The notes beneath the pieces were generated by a model. It saw nothing but the letters and a program-made list of their open reading frames with translations, was not told the DNA's origin and made no database searches. A program made the position numbers and the translations under genes. A stretch of 8,478 nucleotides of DNA from Coxiellaceae bacterium. GTDB taxonomy: Bacteria > Pseudomonadota > Gammaproteobacteria > UBA9339. The DNA is taken from positions 1 to 8,478 of the forward strand of contig PLMI01000017.1 in assembly GCA_003142435.1 (NCBI GenBank). The letters are read 5' to 3'. Shown here in pieces: positions 1 to 6,593 of the stretch. Within the stretch, counting starts at the first letter, position 1. Every line of letters begins with the position of its first letter.

Positions 1-1
1 A

Positions 2-19
2 CATTTTAACTTTGCTCCT
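2..19 (-). promoter_or_regulatory. Probable start codon and RBS of a divergent gene leaving the window
   Basis: On the minus strand an AGGAG motif (plus-strand 15-19) is followed after 10 nt by an ATG (plus-strand 2-4). This would be the start of a gene transcribed leftward out of the window. Only the start codon is present, so neither reading frame nor product can be judged. The spacing is slightly long but acceptable. If real, the roughly 210 bases up to the phosphofructokinase gene form a shared divergent promoter region. Confidence 0.35.
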
Positions 20-146
20 ACATTAGAATGCACCAAACATGCAATAAAAAATATTATTAAAATCAAATACTTACAAAAAATTAGCCATTTTTTTATTTTA
101 AGACTAATTTTTTAGGAAAATCCATCTGTTCTAACAAAATTCCACT

Positions 147-175
147 GTGACAACAGTTGATTTATACTATAAAAT
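147..175 (+). promoter_or_regulatory. Candidate sigma-70 promoter for the phosphofructokinase gene
   Basis: A -35-like GTGACA (147-152, five of six consensus positions) and a -10-like TAAAAT (170-175, five of six) are separated by 17 bp. Transcription would start near 182, leaving a leader of about 50 nt before the start codon. The DNA is AT-rich, so chance matches are common, but the optimal spacing and position favour it. A nearby TATACT (163-168) is an alternative -10 without a convincing -35. Confidence 0.45.
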
Positions 176-231
176 TCGATTTCAATAAAATTACTTAAAT
201 ATCTCATAAAGCAATAAAGCGGAGTCAAAAA

Positions 232-1221
232 ATGGACAGCACAAAAAAACTGGGCAAATTACTGATTTTAACATCTGGCGGCGATGCGCCGGGAATGAAC
301 GCTACATTGCGTGCCGTTGTACGAACCGCACATTATCATAGCCTCAAAGCATACGCATGTCATGATGGTTACCAAGGTTTAGTAGAACAAAAAATTTTCC
401 TTATGTCACCGCATGACGTTGCTAATACCATTCAGCGCGGCGGCACAATTATAAGATCTGGAAGGTCATCTAAATTCAAAGAGAAAAAAACACGAGAAGA
501 ATGCATTGCATTTTTGAGGAAAAATGAAATCGATTATTTGATTACCATAGGCGGCGACGGTACTTTCAGAGGAGCAGCCACCCTTGAAGATGAGGGAGGA
601 CCAAAATGTATAGGAATTCCTGGAACAATCGATAATGACATAGTAGGAACTGATTACACTATTGGCTATGACACAGCGCGCAATACTGCATTAGATGCCA
701 TCGATAAAATCAGAGACACTGCCTCAAGTAGCAGCCTTTATTTTTTAGTTGAGACAATGGGAAGAAGTTCTGGCTTTCTTGCAGCGGACGTTGGACTTGC
801 CGGCGGAGCTGAATTCGTTTTGACTCCTGAATTTCCAGTCCCAATACAAGAATTAGCAAAAAAAATCCTAGCACCAAAACGCAAAAAACAAAGCTTAATT
901 ATAGTAGTTGCTGAAGGTGATGAGCCCGGACATTCAATTACGATGGCACAACTATTGCGTCAATTAACTCCTGAACTTGAATACCGTGTTTGTATTTTAG
1001 GACACACACAACGCGGAGGAACACCGACTGCTCTTGATAGAATTACTGCCTCACATATGGGAAACATGGCAGTTGAAGCATTAATTGCAGGAAAATCAAA
1101 ATGTATGACTGCTGTGCAAAATGGCCAATACGTTTTAACATCTTTTCCTGATCCTTCACAACCATCACGACGACTTGCAAATTACGATTTAATCAAACTT
1201 GCCTCAATTTTATCGACATAA
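232..1221 (+). CDS. pfkA: ATP-dependent 6-phosphofructokinase
   Basis: Cytosolic glycolytic enzyme phosphorylating fructose 6-phosphate to fructose 1,6-bisphosphate. The 329 residues are close to the usual length of about 320 for bacterial PfkA. Visible motifs in order: the nucleotide loop TSGGDAPGMN (14-23), GGDGTF (107-112), PGTIDND (130-136) with the expected catalytic base Asp134, MGRSSG (176-181), and GHTQRGGTP (257-265). Gly110 in GGDGT and Gly131 in PGTIDND are the residues of ATP-using enzymes; pyrophosphate-dependent relatives usually carry Asp and Lys there, so ATP is the predicted donor. The ATG start is supported by GGAG at 221-224 with 7 nt spacing. The gene has its own candidate promoter and is followed after 44 nt by valS in the same direction, so partial cotranscription is possible. 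The family call is firm; allosteric behaviour cannot be read from the sequence. Confidence 0.94.
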   Translation: MDSTKKLGKLLILTSGGDAPGMNATLRAVVRTAHYHSLKAYACHDGYQGLVEQKIFLMSPHDVANTIQRGGTIIRSGRSSKFKEKKTREECIAFLRKNEIDYLITIGGDGTFRGAATLEDEGGPKCIGIPGTIDNDIVGTDYTIGYDTARNTALDAIDKIRDTASSSSLYFLVETMGRSSGFLAADVGLAGGAEFVLTPEFPVPIQELAKKILAPKRKKQSLIIVVAEGDEPGHSITMAQLLRQLTPELEYRVCILGHTQRGGTPTALDRITASHMGNMAVEALIAGKSKCMTAVQNGQYVLTSFPDPSQPSRRLANYDLIKLASILST

Positions 1222-1227
1222 AATAAT
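1199..1227 (+). promoter_or_regulatory. Weak candidate promoter for valS-yajQ
   Basis: TTGCCT (1199-1204, four of six) and AATAAT (1222-1227, five of six) are 17 bp apart and straddle the phosphofructokinase stop codon. This could start a valS-yajQ transcript about 30 nt upstream of the valS ATG. Readthrough from pfkA is the alternative, since no terminator hairpin is visible in the 44-nt gap. Confidence 0.28.
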
Positions 1228-1265
1228 ATAAAACCTTAATGCATAAAAACTAAAACAAAATTGCT

Positions 1266-4103
1266 ATGGAAAAAACCTACAATCCTCATTCGATCGAACA
1301 AAAGTGGTACAAAGTTTGGGAAGAAAACAAATATTTCAAACCAGGCGGCAGCGGTGAACCCTACAGCATTGTAATTCCTCCGCCAAATGTTACCGGCAGC
1401 CTGCACATGGGGCATGGCTTTCAACTAAGCCTAATGGATGCGCTCATTCGTTATCACCGCATGCAAGGCTACAACACTTTATGGCAAGTTGGCACTGATC
1501 ACGCCGGCATTGCAACACAGATTCTTGTCGAACAACAATTATTGGCAAAAGGTATAACGCGCCAGACGCTCGGAAGAGAAAAGTTTGTCGCAAAAATTTG
1601 GGAATGGAAAGAATATTCAGGAAACACAATTGCACAACAGCAGCGCCGCCTTGGAATTTCTGCTGATTGGGATCGCGAACGATTTACTCTTGATGAAGGT
1701 TTAAGTGAAGCTGTCCTGCAAGTATTTATAAAATTATACGAAGAAAAAATTATTTATCGCGGTAAGCGGCTAATAAACTGGGATCCAATTTTACAAACTG
1801 CAGTTTCTGATTTGGAAGTTATCAATGAAGAACAGGAAGGCAAACTTTGGTTTTTGCGTTATCAAATTATCGACACAGAAAATATCGAGAATGCCATAAA
1901 TAATGAAACAACTCGCTGTATTGAAAAATACGAAGGCAAGTACTATTTACTTGTCGCAACAACACGTCCGGAAACTATATTTGGCGATGTGGCAATCGCT
2001 GTCCCAACGCAAACAGAATATAAAAATCTAATAGGGAAAAAAGTTTGTATTCCCTTGGCTGACAAAACAATATCGATAATCGCAGATGAATATGTAGATA
2101 AGGATTTTGGCACCGGCTGCGTCAAGATTACCCCTGCTCATGACTTCAATGACTACGCAGTTGGTAAACGCCATAATTTGCCTTTCGTAAACATTTTCAC
2201 TAAAAACGCGCATCTAAATGAAAATGTACCAAAAAAATATCAGGGCATGGAACTTTTTGCTGCCCGCGAAATTATTATAAAAGATCTAATTAAAAAGAGC
2301 TTATTACAAAGCGAAATAAATCACAAACACATAATTCCCAAAGGTGAAAGAACTGGCTCGATCATTGAGCCTTATTTAACAGACCAGTGGTTTGTCGACG
2401 CAAAAAAACTTGCGGTTGCAGCAATCGATGTAGTCAAAAAAGGTGACATAAAATTCGTTCCGGAAAATTGGGCAAAGACTTATTTCCAGTGGTTAGAAAA
2501 TATCGAAGACTGGTGCATCAGCCGCCAACTCTGGTGGGGACATAGAATTCCTGCCTGGTATGACGATAAAAACAATATTTACGTAGGACATGATTTAAAT
2601 GAAGTTATTGAGAAATATCAGCTTGCTAAAGACTGCAAACTCACGCAAGACGAAGATGTACTTGATACCTGGTTTTCATCAGCTCTTTGGCCGTTTTCGA
2701 CTTTCGGCTGGCCGGAGCAAACAGACGACCTGAAAACTTTTTATCCTACCAACGTTTTAGTGACTGGTTTTGACATCATATTCTTCTGGGTCGCGCGAAT
2801 GGTGATGATGGGAATGAAATTTACTGGACAGGTTCCCTTTCACGAAGTTTACATTACCGGCTTAATTCGTGACAGCAAAGGGCAAAAAATGTCCAAATCG
2901 AAAGGCAATGTCATAGACCCAATTGATTTAATTGATGGGATAAGCTTAAGCGATTTGCTGGCAAAAAGAACCAGCAACTTACTTCACCCAGGCCTTGTCC
3001 ACAAAATTGAAAAAGCAACTAAAGCGGAATTTCCGCATGGAATTCAAGCTTTTGGCACTGATGCGCTGCGATTTACGTTTTGCGCTCTTGCGTCAACGGG
3101 AAGAGACATTAATTTTGACGTTGGACGCCTTGAAGGATATCGCAATTTCTGCAATAAAATTTGGAATGCTTCACGTTACGTTTTTATGCAGATAGAAAAC
3201 TTCGATTACACAGTTTCAGACGTTCAATCAAACCTCGCAGATAATTGGATCAAGTCTAAGTTACGAAATGCCATTATAGAAATTGAAGGTCATTTCAAAG
3301 ACTACCGTTTTGATTTAATCGCGCAAACACTTTATGACTTTATTTGGCGTGAATACTGTGATTGGTATTTAGAACTGTGCAAACCAATTTTAGCTTCGAC
3401 GAAATATAAAACTACCGATGCTCAAAAAAACAGCGCACGTAAAACTCTAATTGAAGTTTTAGAAGCTATTTTGCGGCTCGCTCATCCGCTGATGCCATTT
3501 ATTACGGAAGAAATTTGGCAACAGCTTGCGCCAATTATGAAAATAGCAAATGCAAAAACTATAATGCTGCAAAAATATCCGAGCGCAGATGACTTTGTTT
3601 TAGACGAAAATGCACTTACACAAATCGAATGGTTAAAAAGTATCGTAAATATCGTTCGCACTATTCGAGGCGAAAATAACATTGATCCTGGCACATTTTT
3701 GCCTAAAATTTGGTTTAAAAAAGGCAATGAAACAGAAATTGATTTAGTACAAAAAATTGACGTTGCTCTTTTATTAACTCTTACAAAAATCGAAAATTTT
3801 GACGGCTGGGTTGAAGATACGCTCGCAATGCCTACAAGTTTCACCGATATCGTTGGCACATTGGAAATTCACGTGCAAATGTCGGTAAAAGATAAAGATG
3901 CGGAAATCGCTAGGCTTAACAAGGAAATAGAAAAGCTAGTGAAAGAAATTGAGATTCTAAATAAAAAATTGAGCAATGAAGATTTTGTAAAAAAAGCACC
4001 GAAAGATATTGTTGTAAAAGAAACTCAAAGATTAGATCAATCGCAAAACACGTTAAATAAATTACAAACCAATTTACAGAACTTGCAAAAGCAAGAGGAG
4101 TAA
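1266..4103 (+). CDS. valS: Valyl-tRNA synthetase
   Basis: Class Ia aminoacyl-tRNA synthetase charging tRNA-Val and proofreading threonine. The 945 residues match the full length of bacterial ValRS. In order: N-terminal PPPNVTGSLHMGHGF (38-52) with the HIGH-type signature HMGH (47-50); the CP1 editing insertion, with ATTRPETIFGD (231-241) and GTGCVKITPAHDFNDY (282-297); ENIEDWCISRQLWWG before the second half of the Rossmann core; KMSKS (541-545); an anticodon-binding helical domain; and a C-terminal lysine/glutamate-rich coiled coil (about 872-945), the tRNA-binding arm that distinguishes ValRS from IleRS and LeuRS. Start: the ATG at 1266 gives the conserved N-terminus MEKTYNPHSIEQKWY, but no Shine-Dalgarno precedes it in an A-rich leader, unlike its neighbours. 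It is translationally close to yajQ, which begins 5 nt after its stop. No frameshift or missing motif is seen. Confidence 0.97.
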   Translation: MEKTYNPHSIEQKWYKVWEENKYFKPGGSGEPYSIVIPPPNVTGSLHMGHGFQLSLMDALIRYHRMQGYNTLWQVGTDHAGIATQILVEQQLLAKGITRQTLGREKFVAKIWEWKEYSGNTIAQQQRRLGISADWDRERFTLDEGLSEAVLQVFIKLYEEKIIYRGKRLINWDPILQTAVSDLEVINEEQEGKLWFLRYQIIDTENIENAINNETTRCIEKYEGKYYLLVATTRPETIFGDVAIAVPTQTEYKNLIGKKVCIPLADKTISIIADEYVDKDFGTGCVKITPAHDFNDYAVGKRHNLPFVNIFTKNAHLNENVPKKYQGMELFAAREIIIKDLIKKSLLQSEINHKHIIPKGERTGSIIEPYLTDQWFVDAKKLAVAAIDVVKKGDIKFVPENWAKTYFQWLENIEDWCISRQLWWGHRIPAWYDDKNNIYVGHDLNEVIEKYQLAKDCKLTQDEDVLDTWFSSALWPFSTFGWPEQTDDLKTFYPTNVLVTGFDIIFFWVARMVMMGMKFTGQVPFHEVYITGLIRDSKGQKMSKSKGNVIDPIDLIDGISLSDLLAKRTSNLLHPGLVHKIEKATKAEFPHGIQAFGTDALRFTFCALASTGRDINFDVGRLEGYRNFCNKIWNASRYVFMQIENFDYTVSDVQSNLADNWIKSKLRNAIIEIEGHFKDYRFDLIAQTLYDFIWREYCDWYLELCKPILASTKYKTTDAQKNSARKTLIEVLEAILRLAHPLMPFITEEIWQQLAPIMKIANAKTIMLQKYPSADDFVLDENALTQIEWLKSIVNIVRTIRGENNIDPGTFLPKIWFKKGNETEIDLVQKIDVALLLTLTKIENFDGWVEDTLAMPTSFTDIVGTLEIHVQMSVKDKDAEIARLNKEIEKLVKEIEILNKKLSNEDFVKKAPKDIVVKETQRLDQSQNTLNKLQTNLQNLQKQEE

Positions 4104-4108
4104 TTACT

Positions 4109-4591
4109 GTGCCCTCATTCGACATCACTTCAAAAATAGAAATGCACGAGTTAACCAATGCCATTGACCAGGCAAATCGGGAAATCGCGAACCGCTTTGA
4201 CTTCAAAGACACGGGAGCTAAATTCGAACTTAAAAAAGATGAGATTTTGCTAACAGCACAAAATACGTTTCAATTGCAGCAGATGGCAGGCATTTTAGAG
4301 TTAAAAATTGCCAAGCGCCAAATAGATGTACGATGTTTAAAAAGCAATAAACCGGAAGAAAGTTTAAATGAGGCAAGGCAAACCATGACCCTGCGCCAGG
4401 GAATTGATCACGATCTTGGTAAAGAAATAACAAAAATAATTAAAGACAGTAAATTAAAAGTCCAGGCAGCAATTCAAGGCGAGCAAATTCGTATTACCGG
4501 CAAAAAACGAGATGATCTACAAGAAGTCATTGCACTCCTGCGTCAACAAAAATTTGAGCTGCCGCTACAATACGAAAATTTCCGCGATTAA
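4109..4591 (+). CDS. yajQ: YajQ-family nucleotide-binding protein
   Basis: Small cytosolic protein of the YajQ (UPF0234) family. The 160 residues match the family's usual length, with the hallmark N-terminus MPSFDI, the FDFKDTGAKFEL segment (about 34-45), the KIIKDSKLKVQAAIQGEQIRITGK stretch (begins about 109) and the terminal ENFRD. Family members bind nucleotides; a Xanthomonas member has been reported as a cyclic-di-GMP-responsive regulator, and the E. coli protein has two ferredoxin-like halves. The exact role here is unknown. The start codon is GTG, chosen because GAGGAG (4095-4100) lies 8 nt upstream and the product begins at the conserved MPSFDI. That ribosome binding site sits in the last codons of valS, so translation is probably coupled. 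The gene is convergent with the operon ending at 4789. Confidence 0.93.
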   Translation: MPSFDITSKIEMHELTNAIDQANREIANRFDFKDTGAKFELKKDEILLTAQNTFQLQQMAGILELKIAKRQIDVRCLKSNKPEESLNEARQTMTLRQGIDHDLGKEITKIIKDSKLKVQAAIQGEQIRITGKKRDDLQEVIALLRQQKFELPLQYENFRD

Positions 4592-4788
4592 TAATCTTAA
4601 TGAGCGCGCGACAACGCGGAAAATCTGAGTGCGAAGAAGTACAGTTAACCAAAAGTGAAAGTGTATAAGGGGAAAAGAAGGTTTTGATTTGATAATCGGT
4701 ATAACAAGTTGGGAATTGCATTATTTACATCTTTCTTAAAAACTCATGTTAAATTAAAGGTACTATTTACGTTGCCTAAACTATAAGC
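4592..4788. other. Convergent intergenic region, boundary of conserved and accessory DNA
   Basis: This 197-nt stretch separates yajQ from the oppositely oriented accessory operon. It holds no convincing gene. A 22-codon frame (4600-4668, MSARQRGKSE...) has no ribosome binding site. The imperfect inverted repeat tttccgcg/cgcggaaa (4579-4586 and 4615-4622) has a 28-nt loop and no T-tract, so it is a poor terminator. The 12-bp palindrome TATAAGCTTATA (4782-4793) overlaps the stop codon of the leftward gene and is followed by a run of seven T on the plus strand (4797-4803); it might serve as a weak terminator but could form only a 4-bp stem. Confidence 0.5.
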
Positions 4789-5274
4789 TTATAATATTTT
4801 TTTACTCAGATTATCATGATAGGCCGTCGTTGATGCAACCTCGTCGCCAGTACCGCTTGGTCTTCCTTGCCATGTTCGCGCTATACTGTTACCCAATATG
4901 CGGCAAAATGAGCCAACTACGCTAAAATGTAGCTCATCATTACTACTGGTTGCGGAAGTACAAACATTGCTAATATTTTGCAGAATTTTCTTTGTAGCTT
5001 CCGGGCTAATAAGGTTCACTTGGGATAAAAAGATAACCGCTTCGCCAATATTAGATAATATCTTTAACTTGGTGTCGTTAATGGACGTCATATTAAACGA
5101 AAACGCTTTTTCAGCTATATAGAAATTTCTCTCATGAAATGCTAGAGTCATAGAAATACAATCCATCTTTTCTTTTCCATCGCACTCTATAATCAAACAA
5201 TTTTTGTTTCCATCATCTAAAGTATGTATAAATTTTATTTTTTTTTCTTCATCATCAACAATAAAAGGCTTCAT
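4789..5274 (-). CDS. Unrecognised 161-residue protein, second gene of the candidate effector operon
   Basis: I do not recognise this protein. The start is set at the ATG on 5272-5274 because a strong ribosome binding site, GGAGG, lies 4 nt upstream; the frame stays open to 5325 but that would overlap the preceding gene and lack such a site. The product (MKPFIVDDEEKKIKF...) has no signal peptide, no clear membrane segment and no catalytic motif I can name. The first 60 residues look like alternating beta strands with charged turns (FIHTLDD, CLIIECDGKEKMDCIS, NFYIAEKAF). Residues about 70-105 look helical (LKILSNIGEAVIFLSQV, PEATKKILQNI). The tail (about 134-148, TWQGRPSGTGDEVAS) is polar and probably flexible. 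It follows the candidate effector gene by 35 nt on the same strand, so the two are probably cotranscribed. It may be a second effector or a dedicated partner or chaperone; that is inference from context only. Confidence 0.6.
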   Translation of the reverse strand: MKPFIVDDEEKKIKFIHTLDDGNKNCLIIECDGKEKMDCISMTLAFHERNFYIAEKAFSFNMTSINDTKLKILSNIGEAVIFLSQVNLISPEATKKILQNISNVCTSATSSNDELHFSVVGSFCRILGNSIARTWQGRPSGTGDEVASTTAYHDNLSKKIL

Positions 5275-5309
5275 AATACCTCCGCAAATTTTTTTTAGCA
5301 TAATAAACA

Positions 5310-6197
5310 TTACAATATTGTGCATTTACAACAGGGGCAACATTTTCTGTCCATGTGTTGTTCTTCGCTCAATTCATCATAGTCCATAGTAATACATATT
5401 TCATCATTTCTTAGAGTGTCCATATTTTCTCCTTCCTTAGTGACAATAGGCGTACTGTAAGGTTTTTTCAACAACTTTTTGATTTTTACCATATCTTCAC
5501 TATTAAATTCAGGATTTACTATACCTTCAGGTTGTCTTATGTTTAAGACCAAAAATGGGTCATCATTTCTAAAAGGATTATAAGCTTCTTTTACATCTTC
5601 TACCATCCTTAGTGATTCCTCATCATCAAGATACCCTCCTTGTGCCTTCTTATCATTACGGTAACTAATATACGGAGAAAGTTTTTTGCAATTACAAGGA
5701 ATGTAGCTTGGTTCTATGTGTGCAGCAGCTAATTCGTCTGTAATAGATTGTAGTAATATTTCCCATAAACGTACGTCGTTTTTCCCGTCAAGACCAGCAA
5801 AAGTATAAATGGTGGTTTGCTTTCCTCTTTCCCACGGGTTAAATTCATTATCTAAATGAACGTCGTTTTTTATGACCTTACAAGCTGGAAATCCAAACCT
5901 TAAAAATATCTCTTTTATAATATTCCATGCTTTTTCCATATTATTCTCGACAGAATCATTAATGGAAATCTGAAATTTCCAACCATAGACGCTAGTTACT
6001 GTTGTGATAAGACTTTTTTTTGGTTGCATAAATATGGAGTATTTATCACAACTATATATACACAAATCAGATATTTTCCCCACTTTTTCAGGAAGACTTT
6101 CTCTTAGTTCAGGGTGCCCATAATATATTTGCATGTCTTTAGAAGCTTGTATTTGGGTAAAATTCTTAAAGGAATTTACTTCTCTATACTCAAGCAT
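5310..6197 (-). CDS. Candidate OspF/SpvC-like effector with C-terminal CaaX prenylation box
   Basis: 295 residues. The central region resembles the phosphothreonine lyase fold of SpvC, OspF and HopAI1, effectors that irreversibly inactivate host MAP kinases by beta-elimination. Matches, in order and with similar spacing to SpvC as I remember it: YSIFMQPKKS (53-62) to YDVFIHARRE; KFQIS (74-78) to KFHIS; CKVIK (106-110) to WKVTD; GKQTTIY (125-131) to GAQFTLY; SYRND (178-182) to SYRNE. Lys74, Lys107, Tyr131 and Arg180 would correspond to active-site residues, but the general-acid His of SpvC (His106) appears as Gln76, so lyase activity is uncertain. A C-terminal extension of about 100 residues ends in RKCCPCCKCTIL: a CaaX box (CTIL) with upstream cysteines and basic residues, as in Ras-type proteins. 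There is no signal peptide, which fits delivery by a specialised secretion system. The ATG at 6195-6197 follows GGGGG with 7 nt spacing. The fold assignment is from motif alignment by eye. Confidence 0.62.
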   Translation of the reverse strand: MLEYREVNSFKNFTQIQASKDMQIYYGHPELRESLPEKVGKISDLCIYSCDKYSIFMQPKKSLITTVTSVYGWKFQISINDSVENNMEKAWNIIKEIFLRFGFPACKVIKNDVHLDNEFNPWERGKQTTIYTFAGLDGKNDVRLWEILLQSITDELAAAHIEPSYIPCNCKKLSPYISYRNDKKAQGGYLDDEESLRMVEDVKEAYNPFRNDDPFLVLNIRQPEGIVNPEFNSEDMVKIKKLLKKPYSTPIVTKEGENMDTLRNDEICITMDYDELSEEQHMDRKCCPCCKCTIL

Positions 6198-6231
6198 AAA
6201 CTTTCCCCCATAAACTTATTTATTTTTTTAT

Positions 6232-6237
6232 ATTATG
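6232..6237 (-). promoter_or_regulatory. Possible -10 element of the effector operon
   Basis: On the minus strand CATAAT (five of six consensus) lies about 35 nt upstream of the effector start codon. The best -35 at 17 bp spacing is only GTTAAA (three of six). In such AT-rich DNA this is weak evidence, and a regulator-dependent promoter is equally possible. Confidence 0.22.
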
Positions 6238-6290
6238 ACAAATAATAATTAAATTTTAACCAAAGTTTAATTTTATTTGCTTGATTAGCT

Positions 6291-6320
6291 GTTAAGCCAG
6301 TAATTTTTAGCTGGTTTAAT
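6291..6320. repeat. 10-bp inverted repeat upstream of the effector operon
   Basis: GTTAAGCCAG (6291-6300) and CTGGTTTAAT (6311-6320) flank a 10-nt loop and can pair over 10 positions including two G-U wobbles when read as plus-strand RNA. It lies about 95-125 bases upstream of the leftward effector start, and no gene ends nearby. It is not a typical terminator because no T-tract follows on either strand. It could be an operator or a structured leader element. The rest of 6198-6418 shows nothing else I can support. Confidence 0.35.
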
Positions 6321-6418
6321 CATAAGACAAACCGCTTAAATTCACTACGTTATGTTTTATGAGTACAAATTTTGATTTGTGATAACAAAAAAAATAAGTA
6401 ACAATGTTGATTTACTAT

Positions 6419-6455
6419 AAATATATGCGGATAGGCGCTTTTGAAAAAATATGTC
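6419..6455. repeat. CRISPR-flanking sequence, copy A
   Basis: A 37-nt segment (aaatatatgcgg...aaaatatgtc) directly abutting a damaged CRISPR repeat. It matches copy B at 8358-8395 at 35 of 38 aligned positions, with two substitutions and one A missing from the homopolymer. Judged by repeat orientation it lies on the leader-distal (trailer) side. Its length is close to that of a type I-C spacer. Confidence 0.85.
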
Positions 6456-6532
6456 GTTTCAATCTACGCGGGGCGCGACATACAGCTTACGCAGGGGCTC
6501 TAATAATGTAGGCAGTTTCAATCCACGCGCCC
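6456..6532 (-). CRISPR. Degenerate type I-C CRISPR remnant (two damaged repeats, one spacer)
   Basis: The first repeat (6456-6479) is 24 nt instead of 32. It has one substitution and an 8-nt deletion that fits slippage or recombination between the two ACGCG copies inside the repeat. A 35-nt spacer-like segment follows (6480-6514). The second repeat (6515-6532) matches the intact repeat for 18 nt and then stops at a boundary with unrelated sequence. Read in the crRNA sense (minus strand), the first repeat has lost the 3' arm of the hairpin and the second the 5' arm, so neither could be folded and processed normally. The locus is therefore probably dead. Its 62 nt downstream leads to the ATPase start. 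Confidence 0.82.
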
Positions 6533-6593
6533 TGAAGCCATTTTCCGCCAACTTAAACCAAATGCAAGGCACTTTTGCGTTTAGTGTCACTAT

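Noticed and set aside
3482..3859. A 125-codon open frame on the minus strand inside valS
   Set aside because: It lies wholly opposite a conserved synthetase coding region and has no ribosome binding site or recognisable product; it is a shadow frame.
4579..4622. Inverted repeat tttccgcg/cgcggaaa as a yajQ terminator
   Set aside because: The 28-nt loop and the missing T-tract make an intrinsic terminator unlikely.
4600..4668. A 22-codon frame after yajQ beginning MSARQRGKSE
   Set aside because: No Shine-Dalgarno, very short, and no recognised family; it could be a remnant but this cannot be supported.
6419..6455. The conserved CRISPR flank as a leader for spacer acquisition
   Set aside because: The repeat ends in GGATTGAAAC on the minus strand, which sets crRNA polarity so that the leader lies to the right of the array; this flank is on the distal side.
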